DNA from: SVQP01 sp045658965
GTDB taxonomy: Bacteria > Bacillota > Clostridia > Oscillospirales > CAG-272
DNA: 52,361 nt
Direction of reading: 5' to 3'
NCBI GenBank assembly: GCA_045658965.1
Contig: JAZOVZ010000070.1
Span: forward strand, 1-52,361
The position numbers were made by a program, and so were the translations under genes. A model generated the notes under the pieces. It saw only the letters and a list, made by a program, of their open reading frames with translations. It was not told where the DNA came from and made no database searches. This document shows positions 15,718 through 23,647 of this stretch, one piece after another. How positions within the stretch are numbered: position 1 is the stretch's first letter; each line of letters starts with the position of its first letter.

Positions 15718-18120
15718 TTACGCTCTGAGCGTAATACCCAGCTTGAATTTGAGGTCATTGATGATCTTCTTGGAGATCTTGTCAGCTTCCTCAACGGTCA
15801 AGGTACGGTCAGCAGCACGAAGCGTGACGCGGAATGCAACGCTCTTGTTGCCCGCACCCAGCTTTTCGCCACGGAAAATATCAAACAGCTCTACGTTTTC
15901 AACCAGAGCACCGCCAGCCTTGGCGATCACGCTCATGATCTTGCCAACCTCCAGCTCCTCAGCGCAAACAAACGCGTAGTCACGGGTTGCAGCGGGGAAC
16001 TTGGGCAGGGGCTTGTAGTCGGGTTCGGTATTGGAAACGGCAAACAGCGCGTCAAAGTCGATCTCTGCGCAAAGCACGGGAATGCTCATGCCGTAGTTGT
16101 CAGCCACAACGGGGTGGATCTGACCGAATACGCCGAGATACTTGCCGTCAGCGGTGGTCACGGTAGCGCATCTACCGGGATGGTAAGAGGGATTTTCGGT
16201 GCAAGCGGTATACTGTGCACCCTTTACGCCTGCCATCTTGAGCAGATTTTCCACAGCACCCTTCATGTCGTAGAAATCAGCGTCACCGTACATACCTACG
16301 GTCACGACAGTCTTTTCCTCGGGCAGCAGCGCGGGATTTTCGTCGGGCAGATAAATGGTAGCCATTTCAAACAGACGCACGTTCTGGTTGGAGAAGTTGT
16401 TGTTTCTCTGCAGAACCTCCATCAAAGAGGGCAGCGCGGTGGTACGCATGACGCTGGTGTCCTCGCCAAGCGGGTTGGAGATGACGACCGAGGTGCGCAG
16501 CTTGCTGTCAGCGGGCAGCGCGATCGCGTCATAGTACTTGGGGCTGATGAACGAGAAGGTCTGGATCTGCGAGATGCCCATGCCGTACATCAGCTGCTCG
16601 GTAGCAACGAACAGCTTCTGCTTGGGGGTACGCATGCCCTGCGTGGTTTCTGCCTTGATGCAGGAGGAGGGAATCTTATCGTAGCCCCAGATACGGACGA
16701 TCTCTTCTGCGATATCCTGCATGCAGCCCAGGTCACTTCTGAAGCTGGGCACGTAAATGTTGCCGTTCTCCACGCGGCACTCCAGCGTTGTGAGAATGTC
16801 GATCATGGTCTGCTCGTCGATCTCGGTGCCAAGGAACTTGTTATACTTTTCGGGGGTGAAGGGGAGGATGACCTGCTCCTTCTTGGTGGGGTAAACGTCG
16901 ATCAAGCCATCCACCACGTCACCTGCGCCCAGCATCTCAACCAGCTGGCAAGCGCGCATCAAGCCGGGCAGGCAGTTTTCTGCGTCAAGACCCTTTTCAA
17001 AGCGTGCGGAGGACTCGGTTCTCATGCCGTTCTTCTTTGCGGTCACGCGGGTGTCGGGACCCGAGAAGCAAGCGGACTCGAATACAACGGTCACGGTGTC
17101 GTTCTCAATTTCACTGTTCAGGCCACCCATAACGCCTGCCAGCGCGCAAGCCTTGTTCTGGTCTGCGATAACCAGCATGGAGGAATCCAGCGTGTGGCTG
17201 ACGTTATCAAGGGATACGAATACCTCGCCATCGTTTGCGCGGCGTACGTTGATTGCCTTGCCCTCGATCTGCTTGTAATCAAATGCGTGCATGGGCTGAC
17301 CGTACTCCAGCATGACGTAGTTGGTAATGTCAACGATGTTGTTGATGGGGCGAACGCCTGCAGCGCGCAGACGCATACGCATCCAGTCGGGGGAGGGAGC
17401 GATCTTGACGTTCTTGACTACCTTTGCAGCATAGCGGTAGCAAAGATCGGGTGCGCTGATGCCAACGGAAATGTAGTTATCAATCGAGTCACCGTCGCCT
17501 GCACCCTTGACGGATACGGGAGGAACGTGCCATTCCAGATCCATAGAAGCGGCGGTCTCGCGTGCAAGACCGATGACGGACAGACAGTCGGGGCGGGTGG
17601 AGGTGATCTCAAACTCGACCACGGTGTCACGGATCAGAAGGCAGTCGCAAACGTCCTGACCAAGGTACTTGCCGTAGCACTCGTCCAGAATCCAGATGCC
17701 GTTTTCTTCCTTGCCGGGGCAGTCGTGAGAGGTAAGACCCAGCTCGCCGAACGAGCAAAGCATGCCGTTGGAGTCCACACCGCGCAATTTTCCTGCCTTG
17801 ATCTGCTTGCCCTCGGGCAGATTTGCGGGCGCAACAGCCGCGGGAACGATCGCGCCAACAAACACGTTCTGCGCACCGGTGACGATCTGAATGGGCGCGT
17901 CTGCACCCACGTCGATCTGACAGATCCACAAATGGTCGGAGTCGGGGTGACGCTCCATGGCGACAACCTTACCGATCTTGACGTTGGTGACGTCGCCTGC
18001 CAGTACCTCAAAGCCCTCAACCTTGGAGCCGGTGTCGGTCATGCGGTCGCAGTACTTCTTGACGTCCGTAATTTTATCCGTATCAATATAATCGTGAAGC
18101 CAATTGAATGAAAGATTCAT
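15718..18120 (-). CDS. pheT: Phenylalanine-tRNA ligase beta subunit
   Basis: 800 residues, the usual bacterial length. It begins MNLSFNWLHDYIDTD and has an N-terminal tRNA-binding OB-like domain (about 40-150), B3/B4 editing region (RPDCLSVIGLARETAA and MLEYGQPMHAFD), B5 domain, and C-terminal FDX-ACB domain ending in VTLRAADRTLTVEEADKI. It pairs with PheS in an alpha2-beta2 enzyme that charges tRNA-Phe and edits Tyr. It starts 18 nt after pheS with AAAGGAG upstream, and the pair is controlled by the T-box leader at 19192-19447. Confidence 0.97.
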   Translation of the reverse strand: MNLSFNWLHDYIDTDKITDVKKYCDRMTDTGSKVEGFEVLAGDVTNVKIGKVVAMERHPDSDHLWICQIDVGADAPIQIVTGAQNVFVGAIVPAAVAPANLPEGKQIKAGKLRGVDSNGMLCSFGELGLTSHDCPGKEENGIWILDECYGKYLGQDVCDCLLIRDTVVEFEITSTRPDCLSVIGLARETAASMDLEWHVPPVSVKGAGDGDSIDNYISVGISAPDLCYRYAAKVVKNVKIAPSPDWMRMRLRAAGVRPINNIVDITNYVMLEYGQPMHAFDYKQIEGKAINVRRANDGEVFVSLDNVSHTLDSSMLVIADQNKACALAGVMGGLNSEIENDTVTVVFESACFSGPDTRVTAKKNGMRTESSARFEKGLDAENCLPGLMRACQLVEMLGAGDVVDGLIDVYPTKKEQVILPFTPEKYNKFLGTEIDEQTMIDILTTLECRVENGNIYVPSFRSDLGCMQDIAEEIVRIWGYDKIPSSCIKAETTQGMRTPKQKLFVATEQLMYGMGISQIQTFSFISPKYYDAIALPADSKLRTSVVISNPLGEDTSVMRTTALPSLMEVLQRNNNFSNQNVRLFEMATIYLPDENPALLPEEKTVVTVGMYGDADFYDMKGAVENLLKMAGVKGAQYTACTENPSYHPGRCATVTTADGKYLGVFGQIHPVVADNYGMSIPVLCAEIDFDALFAVSNTEPDYKPLPKFPAATRDYAFVCAEELEVGKIMSVIAKAGGALVENVELFDIFRGEKLGAGNKSVAFRVTLRAADRTLTVEEADKISKKIINDLKFKLGITLRA

Positions 18121-18138
18121 ATTTCGCTATCTCCTTTC

Positions 18139-19149
18139 TCAGAACTGCTCAAGGAAACGCACGTCGTTCTCATAGAACAGACGAATGTCGTCTACGTGAT
18201 ACTTGAGCATGGCAATACGCTCGATACCCATACCGAACGCAAAGCCGCTGTATTCCTCGGGGTCAATGCCGCACATGGTCAGCACGTTGGGGTGTACCAT
18301 GCCTGCGCCCAGAATTTCGATCCAGCCCTCGCCCTTGCAAAGTCTGCAGCCCTTACCGCCGCACGCAAAGCAGGAAACGTCAACCTCTGCGCTGGGCTCG
18401 GTGAAGGGGAAGTGGTGGGGACGGAAACGGCAGCGGGTCTCCTCGCCAAACTGTGCCTTTGCAAAGGTCTCCAGCATACCCTTGAGGTCGCCCATGGTAA
18501 TGCCCTTGTCAACAACAAGACCTTCCATCTGGTGGAACAGGGGAGAGTGGGTTGCGTCCATTGCGTCGGAGCGGTAAACGCGGCCGGGGGAGATGATGCG
18601 GATCGGAGGCTTCTGTACCTCCATTGTTCTCGCCTGCACGGGAGAGGTCTGCGAGCGCAGCAGGATGTTCTCGGTGATGTAGAAGGTATCCTGCGTGTCT
18701 CTTGCAGGGTGATTTTCCGGAATGTTGAGCTTCTGGAAGTTGTAAAGGTCATACTCTACCTCGGGGCCTTCCGCAATAGAGAAGCCCATACCGATAAAGA
18801 TCTCTTCCATATCTCTCTGTACGCGGGTCAAGGGGTGTACGTGGCCGACGCGCGTGGTCTTGCCGGGCATGGTAACGTCCAGCTTTTCGGCTTTGAGCTG
18901 CTCTTGGAGTGCAGCTGCCTTCTGTGCTTCAGCCTTTTCGGCAACAGCTGCCTCGATCTCCTCGCGCACCTGGTTTGCCAGCTGACCGATCACGGGTCTT
19001 TCCTCGGCACTCAGCTTGCCCATACCGCGCAATACGGCGGTCAGCTCACCCTTTTTGCCAAGGTATTGAATTCTGATCTGCTCAAGATCTTCGCCCGCAG
19101 CAATCTTTTCAAGCGCCGAGGTGCGAATTTGATTCAGCATTTCTTTCAT
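18139..19149 (-). CDS. pheS: Phenylalanine-tRNA ligase alpha subunit
   Basis: 336 residues. An N-terminal coiled coil (1-90) is followed by the class II core: VGHVHPLTRVQRDMEEIF, HPARDTQDTFY, RTMEVQKPPIRIISPGRVYRSD (motif 2) and GFAFGMGIERIAMLKY (motif 3). An extra Cys cluster, CFACGGKGCRLCKGEGW, is present, as in many PheS proteins. The start ATG at 19147-19149 has GGAAGGAATC upstream; a much longer frame upstream overlaps the T-box leader and is rejected. The product aminoacylates tRNA-Phe with PheT. Confidence 0.97.
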   Translation of the reverse strand: MKEMLNQIRTSALEKIAAGEDLEQIRIQYLGKKGELTAVLRGMGKLSAEERPVIGQLANQVREEIEAAVAEKAEAQKAAALQEQLKAEKLDVTMPGKTTRVGHVHPLTRVQRDMEEIFIGMGFSIAEGPEVEYDLYNFQKLNIPENHPARDTQDTFYITENILLRSQTSPVQARTMEVQKPPIRIISPGRVYRSDAMDATHSPLFHQMEGLVVDKGITMGDLKGMLETFAKAQFGEETRCRFRPHHFPFTEPSAEVDVSCFACGGKGCRLCKGEGWIEILGAGMVHPNVLTMCGIDPEEYSGFAFGMGIERIAMLKYHVDDIRLFYENDVRFLEQF

Positions 19150-19191
19150 GGTTGATTCCTTCCTTTTATTTACATATTGTTTTTTTAATAT

Positions 19192-19447
19192 AAAAAGCCG
19201 TCCCATACAAACATGGGACGGCATAAAAACCGCGGTACCACCCAATTTCAGGCGTGACGCTACGTAAGCGCACAAAGCCAACACTCTGCCGACGAATAAC
19301 GGTGTCTGCCGTGTCCCGCTATCAATACCTTTCACAGGACCTGCTCCGAAGGGAAATGCAACACACGCCACGTAAGACCGCTTTCAGCCGCGTCGGTCAT
19401 CTCTGTGTACGCTTTTTCGTGTGCGCTGACTTCATCATCGCATTTAC
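19192..19447 (-). promoter_or_regulatory. T-box riboswitch controlling pheS-pheT
   Basis: On the minus strand the T-box core TGGGTGGTACCGCG (19231-19244) is followed by the terminator GCCGTCCCAT/ATGGGACGGC plus T5 (19192-19222). Upstream, Stem I-like sequence has a TTC (19353-19355) placed like a specifier codon. Uncharged tRNA-Phe should pair with both specifier and T-box, stabilise the antiterminator and switch on pheS-pheT. Confidence 0.93.
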
Positions 19448-19453
19448 CGATAC

Positions 19454-19482
19454 ATTATATCACAATCAGTGCGCAAATGCAA
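19454..19482 (-). promoter_or_regulatory. Promoter of the pheS T-box leader
   Basis: TTGCAT (19477-19482) and TATAAT (19454-19459) on the minus strand are 17 bp apart. Transcription should begin near 19447. Confidence 0.75.
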
Positions 19483-19537
19483 GAGGTTTTGCGAATTTTT
19501 TGCGAGAAAAGCCTAATTTTGTGCGTATTTCCGCTCT

Positions 19538-19766
19538 ATGTGCCATCCTGAGAGGAGCGACACGTCTTGTGTCATCCTGAGCGGAGCGATGCTGCGGAGC
19601 AGCGAGCGAAGTCGAACCCGAAGGGCGCGAGCAGCGATACTCGGGACTGACCTCTGTGTCGTGTCCGCAGGACATGATACTGCGGGTCTGTCCCCTGTGT
19701 CGCTGCGATGCGGGATCTGTTACGGGTTTACTCAACTTAAAACAAAAGTAAAGAGGTTGCGCAAAC
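19538..19766. repeat. Repeat-rich intergenic DNA with TCATCCTGAGCGGAGCG-type units
   Basis: This stretch has no credible gene. It holds CATCCTGAGAGGAGCGAC and TGTCATCCTGAGCGGAGCG, members of a dispersed motif that also appears at 19868-19890, 37192-37208 and (reversed) 37541-37552. It also contains two similar short blocks around CTGTGTCGTGTCCGC and CCTGTGTCGCTGCG. Confidence 0.6.
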
Positions 19767-19890
19767 CGTTCGGAGATCCTCAAACCGCGCCTGCGGTTTG
19801 ACTTTCAAAAATCAGCAATTTATTGCAGATTTTTGAAAGTTCGACTTCGAAAACATCCACCCGGGATGTTTTCTCCGCTCAGGATGACAC
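19767..19890. repeat. ~124-bp dispersed repeat, copy 1
   Basis: The reverse complement of this stretch aligns almost end to end with 37192-37316. Shared blocks include GAGCGGAGAAAACATCCCGG, GTCGAACTTTCAAAAATC, GATTTTTGAAAGTC and TTTGAGGATCTCC. Internal stems (CTTTCAAAAATC/GATTTTTGAAAG) make it strongly foldable. The two copies are in opposite orientation about 17 kb apart. No coding capacity is seen. Confidence 0.85.
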
Positions 19891-19937
19891 ACAGGGGAAA
19901 ATGCACAGAAAACTGTATTTAGTCCTACTTTCTTATC

Positions 19938-19966
19938 TTGACTTTCCCTATATGCCATGATACAAT
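19938..19966 (+). promoter_or_regulatory. Promoter of the first SmpA-like paralogue
   Basis: TTGACT (19938-19943) and TACAAT (19961-19966), 17 bp apart, lie 32 nt before the ATG at 19998. Confidence 0.7.
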
Positions 19967-19997
19967 AATAATAACGATACGGGAAAGGGGATAGCCT

Positions 19998-20582
19998 ATG
20001 AGCAAAAAGCAAATTATCATTCTGATCTCCTTCTGTGTATTGTTAGCGTGCTTGTTCATAGGCGCACTTGCGGGTACGGCAGCACTGTTCTTGCTTGGCA
20101 ATACGCAAGGGCTGATCGGCGAGCTGCTTGCCGATGTGGAGATCCCGCCGCTGTTTGAAAAGCTGCCACCCGAGGAGGAAACGTCTATTGAAGCCGAAAC
20201 GCAAGAGGCTGAAACAGAGGGCGACGTGATCGAAGTGTACCCCTTGCCGCTGGAAACCGCTCCTGTTGTGACTGTTGAACCCGATCTTGAGGAATTCATT
20301 ACGCTTCCCGAGGAAATGCTGGCATATTTTGATTTTGATATGGAGCAGATTCCTGCAAATTCTTACTTTTCCAGAGTGCATAAGGGAATGCGCTTGGCGC
20401 TTGTAATCAATATCATGGGCAAGCCGCACCGTTATATTCATTTGACAGACGAGAGTGTGACGCTGTTATGGAAGACCGATACCGAAGAGAGTATTACGGT
20501 CAACGTAAGCTTTCAACCGGGGGAATATGAAAACGAAGAGGATCGATGGAACCACGCAATCGTGACGGATGTGACCCGATAG
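19998..20582 (+). CDS. Membrane-anchored protein with SmpA/BLIP-like domain, paralogue 1
   Basis: 194 residues. The N-terminal helix (about 5-34) is followed by GLIGELLADVEIPP, an acidic Glu/Thr-rich linker and a C-terminal domain. That domain has the pattern VHKGMRLALVINIMGKPHRYIHLTDESVTLLWKT, which fits the SmpA/OmlA-like 'GM...ILGKPH...W' repeat. The same architecture recurs in the next gene. The helix has no lipobox Cys, so the protein should be anchored with the domain outside. The function is unknown. A clean promoter and terminator make it a single-gene unit. Confidence 0.75.
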   Translation: MSKKQIIILISFCVLLACLFIGALAGTAALFLLGNTQGLIGELLADVEIPPLFEKLPPEEETSIEAETQEAETEGDVIEVYPLPLETAPVVTVEPDLEEFITLPEEMLAYFDFDMEQIPANSYFSRVHKGMRLALVINIMGKPHRYIHLTDESVTLLWKTDTEESITVNVSFQPGEYENEEDRWNHAIVTDVTR

Positions 20583-20585
20583 AAC

Positions 20586-20616
20586 AAAGGCAGAGCCGAG
20601 CTCTGCCTTTATTATT
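20586..20616 (+). terminator. Terminator of paralogue 1
   Basis: The stem AAAGGCAGAGC/GCTCTGCCTTT has a 3-nt loop and ends in T/A-rich sequence, 4 nt after the stop codon. Confidence 0.8.
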
Positions 20617-20642
20617 CGCGGGCGCATTTTTGTAATCTTCTA

Positions 20643-20671
20643 TTGAAAAAATCTCGAAAAAATGTTATAAT
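20643..20671 (+). promoter_or_regulatory. Promoter of the second SmpA-like paralogue
   Basis: TTGAAA (20643-20648) and TATAAT (20666-20671) are separated by 17 bp; the ATG is at 20732. Confidence 0.7.
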
Positions 20672-20731
20672 GGTGCGAATGAAAATGGATTTGAATTGTT
20701 ATATAAAATGAAATCAACAAAGGAGGCGCGT

Positions 20732-21553
20732 ATGAGCAAAACGCAAAAAATACTGTTGATCATATTCTGCACTTTGCTTGCGCTTTTGCTTGTCACACTG
20801 TTTGTTGCAGCCGGTGTGTCGGTTGCAAAAAACGGCATGCAGGGCTTGGTCGGAGAGCTGTTTGGGGACACTATGACACAAGCGCCCGAAACGATGCCCG
20901 AAGAGCAGACGACGCAAAGCGAAGCAGACATCATGGATATGCTGTTTGATCTTGCTAAAGCCCATCGCCCGTCGTATAGGGATATGTTTGAGCTTTATAA
21001 GCTCCAAGAGGGTGGTGCAGACTTGCTGATTTCGGACGCGGTGGAAATGATGGGCAAGCCGCATGATTATGGGTCTGCCGGAGGGAGAAGGTTTTTTGTA
21101 TGGGAGCTTGATAACGGACAAACTTGCACGATATATACAGGTATTGCCGATGAGGAATATAAAGATCAGCCGACGCCTTGGGATGCCATGCTGAAAGAGG
21201 GGTATGGCGGTGCATACGTAGGATGGATTTCCTATTCGGGTAGCACGGAGATTTGGGACGACACGCTTTTTGACGTTGACATACATCACAAGCCATCGTA
21301 TGAGGATTGTTTGCAGGTGGAAGAGGGAATGACCGTTACGGAAATTGTAGAGATCCTTGGAAAACCGCATGGAGCTGAAGCCGCTACAGGTAGTAAGTAT
21401 ATATACTGGTGCCTTTCGAATGGCTATTACTTGATTGTACATGTGGTTGTGGTAAAAGGGGAAGAAACCTATACCGATTGGGATGAAATAATGACGGAAA
21501 ATTACGGGGGCGCGATTTGCTCCGATTGTTACGTCTCAAGCTCCGGAAAATAA
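20732..21553 (+). CDS. Membrane-anchored protein with two SmpA/BLIP-like domains, paralogue 2
   Basis: 273 residues. The start ATG has GGAGG 6 nt upstream. The N-terminal helix and GLVGELFGD match paralogue 1. Two related C-terminal modules follow. The first includes LLISDAVEMMGKPHDYGSAGGRRFFVWELDNGQTC. The second includes VEEGMTVTEIVEILGKPHGAEAATGSKYIYWCLSNGYY. Each is followed by a WD(A/E)(M/I)..(E/N)YGGA segment, so the domain has been duplicated internally. It should sit outside the membrane. The function is unknown; SmpA-like folds often bind other proteins. Confidence 0.75.
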   Translation: MSKTQKILLIIFCTLLALLLVTLFVAAGVSVAKNGMQGLVGELFGDTMTQAPETMPEEQTTQSEADIMDMLFDLAKAHRPSYRDMFELYKLQEGGADLLISDAVEMMGKPHDYGSAGGRRFFVWELDNGQTCTIYTGIADEEYKDQPTPWDAMLKEGYGGAYVGWISYSGSTEIWDDTLFDVDIHHKPSYEDCLQVEEGMTVTEIVEILGKPHGAEAATGSKYIYWCLSNGYYLIVHVVVVKGEETYTDWDEIMTENYGGAICSDCYVSSSGK

Positions 21554-21556
21554 AGC

Positions 21557-21588
21557 AAAGGCAGAGCCGAGTTCGGCTCTGCCTTTGT
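21557..21588 (+). terminator. Terminator of paralogue 2
   Basis: Stem GGCAGAGCCGA/(T)CGGCTCTGCC with 3-nt loop and following TTT. It shares AAAGGCAGAGCCGAG with the terminator of paralogue 1, consistent with duplication of the whole unit. Confidence 0.8.
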
Positions 21589-21595
21589 CGTTTGC

Positions 21596-21619
21596 GGGCG
21601 ATTCGTGAATCGCCCCTAC
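21596..21619. repeat. Dispersed palindrome family C, 24 bp
   Basis: GGGCGATTCG.GAATCGCCCCTAC-type palindrome between convergent genes. Read on the minus strand it begins GTAGGGGCGATTC. The same 21 bases occur inside the S24 repressor gene at 31572-31592, and a variant (GTAGGGGCGGATTCC) is found at 37563-37586. Confidence 0.8.
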
Positions 21620-21623
21620 GGTA

Positions 21624-21959
21624 TTATATGACGCCCAATGCGATCACGGCGGTAATGCCGATCAGCGCGGCGATCTGCAAAAATGCGATGCCGAGAGTCA
21701 GCCATCTCTGCGCGTGCTGGGTCTTGTGACGGATGAGTGTCATGGTCGCAAACATAGCAACCGAGCCGCCAAGCAGGGGCAGGATATAAAACAGCGTCTT
21801 TTCGGGAACGCGCAGCTGCACCTTACCTTTCTTGGAAATGCCCTTGTCGTATATGCAAACGATCATGGAGATCAGCGAGATCACGATTACCCAAGCAGCC
21901 AATACCGCATAGGGAATTGCCCAAGGCGTCAGATTTGCAAGCATTTGCGCAAAATCCAT
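21624..21959 (-). CDS. DUF1294 small membrane protein
   Basis: 111 residues with about four hydrophobic helices. The DUF1294 signature is visible: IYDKGISKKGKVQLRVPEKTLFYILPLLGGSVAMFATMTLIRHKTQHAQRW, with the conserved RVPE, GG and RHKT elements. The family sits in the cytoplasmic membrane and has no known function; some members are fused to cold-shock domains, but this one is not. It starts 9 nt after the glnS stop and is the last gene of that operon. It is longer at the N-terminus than minimal family members. Confidence 0.85.
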   Translation of the reverse strand: MDFAQMLANLTPWAIPYAVLAAWVIVISLISMIVCIYDKGISKKGKVQLRVPEKTLFYILPLLGGSVAMFATMTLIRHKTQHAQRWLTLGIAFLQIAALIGITAVIALGVI

Positions 21960-21968
21960 AGCTGCCTC

Positions 21969-23621
21969 TTATGCCTTGAAGCTGTCGCGCAAGCCCACAA
22001 CGCGGTTGAAGGTGTCCGCGTTCTTGGAGTCCTTGCAGAAGTAGCCTACGCGGACAAACTGGAATTTTTCACCGGGAGCGGCATCGGCAAGGCAAGGCTC
22101 AACCATCGCACCCTCGATCTTGGTAAGAGACTCGGGATTGAGGAAGTCCAGATAGGTCTTGCCCTCGGGCACGTCTGCGGTGTTTTCAATGTTGAACAGA
22201 CGGTCGTAGAGCATGACGGTAACGGGACGAGCATACTTTGCGGACAGCCAGTGGATCGTGCCCTTGATCTTTCTGCCGTCAGCGGGCATGCCGTTGCCGG
22301 TCTCCAGATCTGCGGTTGCGTGGATCTCCTTGTTGCTGCCGTCCTCGTTCTTAATGATCTCACCGCAGCGGATGATATAACCGCCCATCAGGCGCACCTC
22401 GCTGTCGGGCTTGAGACGGAAGAACTTGGGAGGCGGAACCTCTGCAAAGTCGTCGGCATCGATATAGATCTCGCGGGTCATGGGAACCTCGCGCTTGCCC
22501 AGCTCCTCCTTCTGGGGATGGTTGGGCAGGCTGATCATCTCAACCTTGTCCTCGGGATAGTTGTCGATGATAACCTTGATGGGGTTGACGATGGCAACGC
22601 GGCGCAGCGCGTTTTCGTTCAGATCATCGCGCACGCAAGCTTCAAGCTGACGAACGTCAACGGTGTGGTCGGTGTTGGTCACGCCCGCTTCTCTTACAAA
22701 GGTAAAGAGTGCGCTGGGGGTATAGCCGCGGCGGCGCAGACCGCAAAGGGTGGGCAGACGGGGGTCATCCCAGCCGTCCACGTGGCTTTCCTCAACCAGC
22801 TGACGCAAATAACGCTTGGACATAACCGTGTAGGTGATGTTCATGCGACCGAATTCCCACTGGTGGGGCTTCTGCGCAAAGCCGATCTTGTCAACCACCC
22901 AGTCGTAAAGCGGACGGTGGTTTCTGAATTCGCTGGAGCAAAGCGAGTGGGTAATGCCTTCCAGCGCGTCCTGAATGGGATGCGCAAAGTCGTACATGGG
23001 ATATACGCACCACTCATCCCCCTGGCGGTGATGGTGGATGTGCTTGATTCTGTAAATAACGGGGTCACGCAGGTAGGGGTTGTCGCTGGAGGGGTCGATC
23101 TTTGCGCGCAGCGTGCGTGCACCGTCGGGGGACTCACCGTTCTTCATGCGCTCAAACAGGTCCAGGTTTTCCTCCACGGAGCGGTTACGGTAGGGGGATT
23201 CCTTGGATGCAACCGAGCGGTCAGTGCCCTTGTAATCGGCAAGATCGTCCTTGGAGAGGGCGCAGACGTAAGCGTCGCCCTGCTTGATCAGCTGAACGGC
23301 AAACTCGTAGCACTTGCCAAAGTAGTCCGAGCCGTAGAAAACGCCGCCCGTGGGGGTAGCACCCAGCCACTCCAGGTCCTCACGAATGGAGCGCACGAAC
23401 TCGTCGGACTCCTTTGCGGGGTTGGTGTCGTCATAGCGCAGGTTAAAAAGACCGTTGTACTTATTGGCAACGTCGGTGTTGATGCAGATCGCCTTTACCG
23501 AGCCGATATGCAAATAACCGTTGGGCTCGGGCGGGAAGCGGGTGTGGATCTTGAGCTCGGGGGTGACGCCCAAGTCACCGTCTACGATATCAAAAATAAA
23601 ATTGTTGTTGATTTCTGCCAT
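21969..23621 (-). CDS. glnS: Glutaminyl-tRNA synthetase
   Basis: 550 residues. The class I signatures are RFPPEPNGYLHIGSVKAI (HIGH region) and TVMSKRYLRQLV (MSK). RYDDTNPAKE, the GTDRSVASKESPYRNRSVEENL region and the two C-terminal beta-barrels (RRVAIVNPIKVIIDNY, YFCKDS) identify GlnRS over GluRS. It charges tRNA-Gln directly. Many Bacillota instead use GatCAB transamidation, so a true GlnRS is notable here. It starts 26 nt after gltX with AAAGGAT upstream. Confidence 0.96.
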   Translation of the reverse strand: MAEINNNFIFDIVDGDLGVTPELKIHTRFPPEPNGYLHIGSVKAICINTDVANKYNGLFNLRYDDTNPAKESDEFVRSIREDLEWLGATPTGGVFYGSDYFGKCYEFAVQLIKQGDAYVCALSKDDLADYKGTDRSVASKESPYRNRSVEENLDLFERMKNGESPDGARTLRAKIDPSSDNPYLRDPVIYRIKHIHHHRQGDEWCVYPMYDFAHPIQDALEGITHSLCSSEFRNHRPLYDWVVDKIGFAQKPHQWEFGRMNITYTVMSKRYLRQLVEESHVDGWDDPRLPTLCGLRRRGYTPSALFTFVREAGVTNTDHTVDVRQLEACVRDDLNENALRRVAIVNPIKVIIDNYPEDKVEMISLPNHPQKEELGKREVPMTREIYIDADDFAEVPPPKFFRLKPDSEVRLMGGYIIRCGEIIKNEDGSNKEIHATADLETGNGMPADGRKIKGTIHWLSAKYARPVTVMLYDRLFNIENTADVPEGKTYLDFLNPESLTKIEGAMVEPCLADAAPGEKFQFVRVGYFCKDSKNADTFNRVVGLRDSFKA

Positions 23622-23647
23622 GGTATTTATCCTTTTTAATATAAAGA

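Noticed and set aside
15535..18111. 858-codon frame antisense to pheT
   Set aside because: It is an artefact of biased codon use; pheT motifs, start and operon position are on the minus strand.
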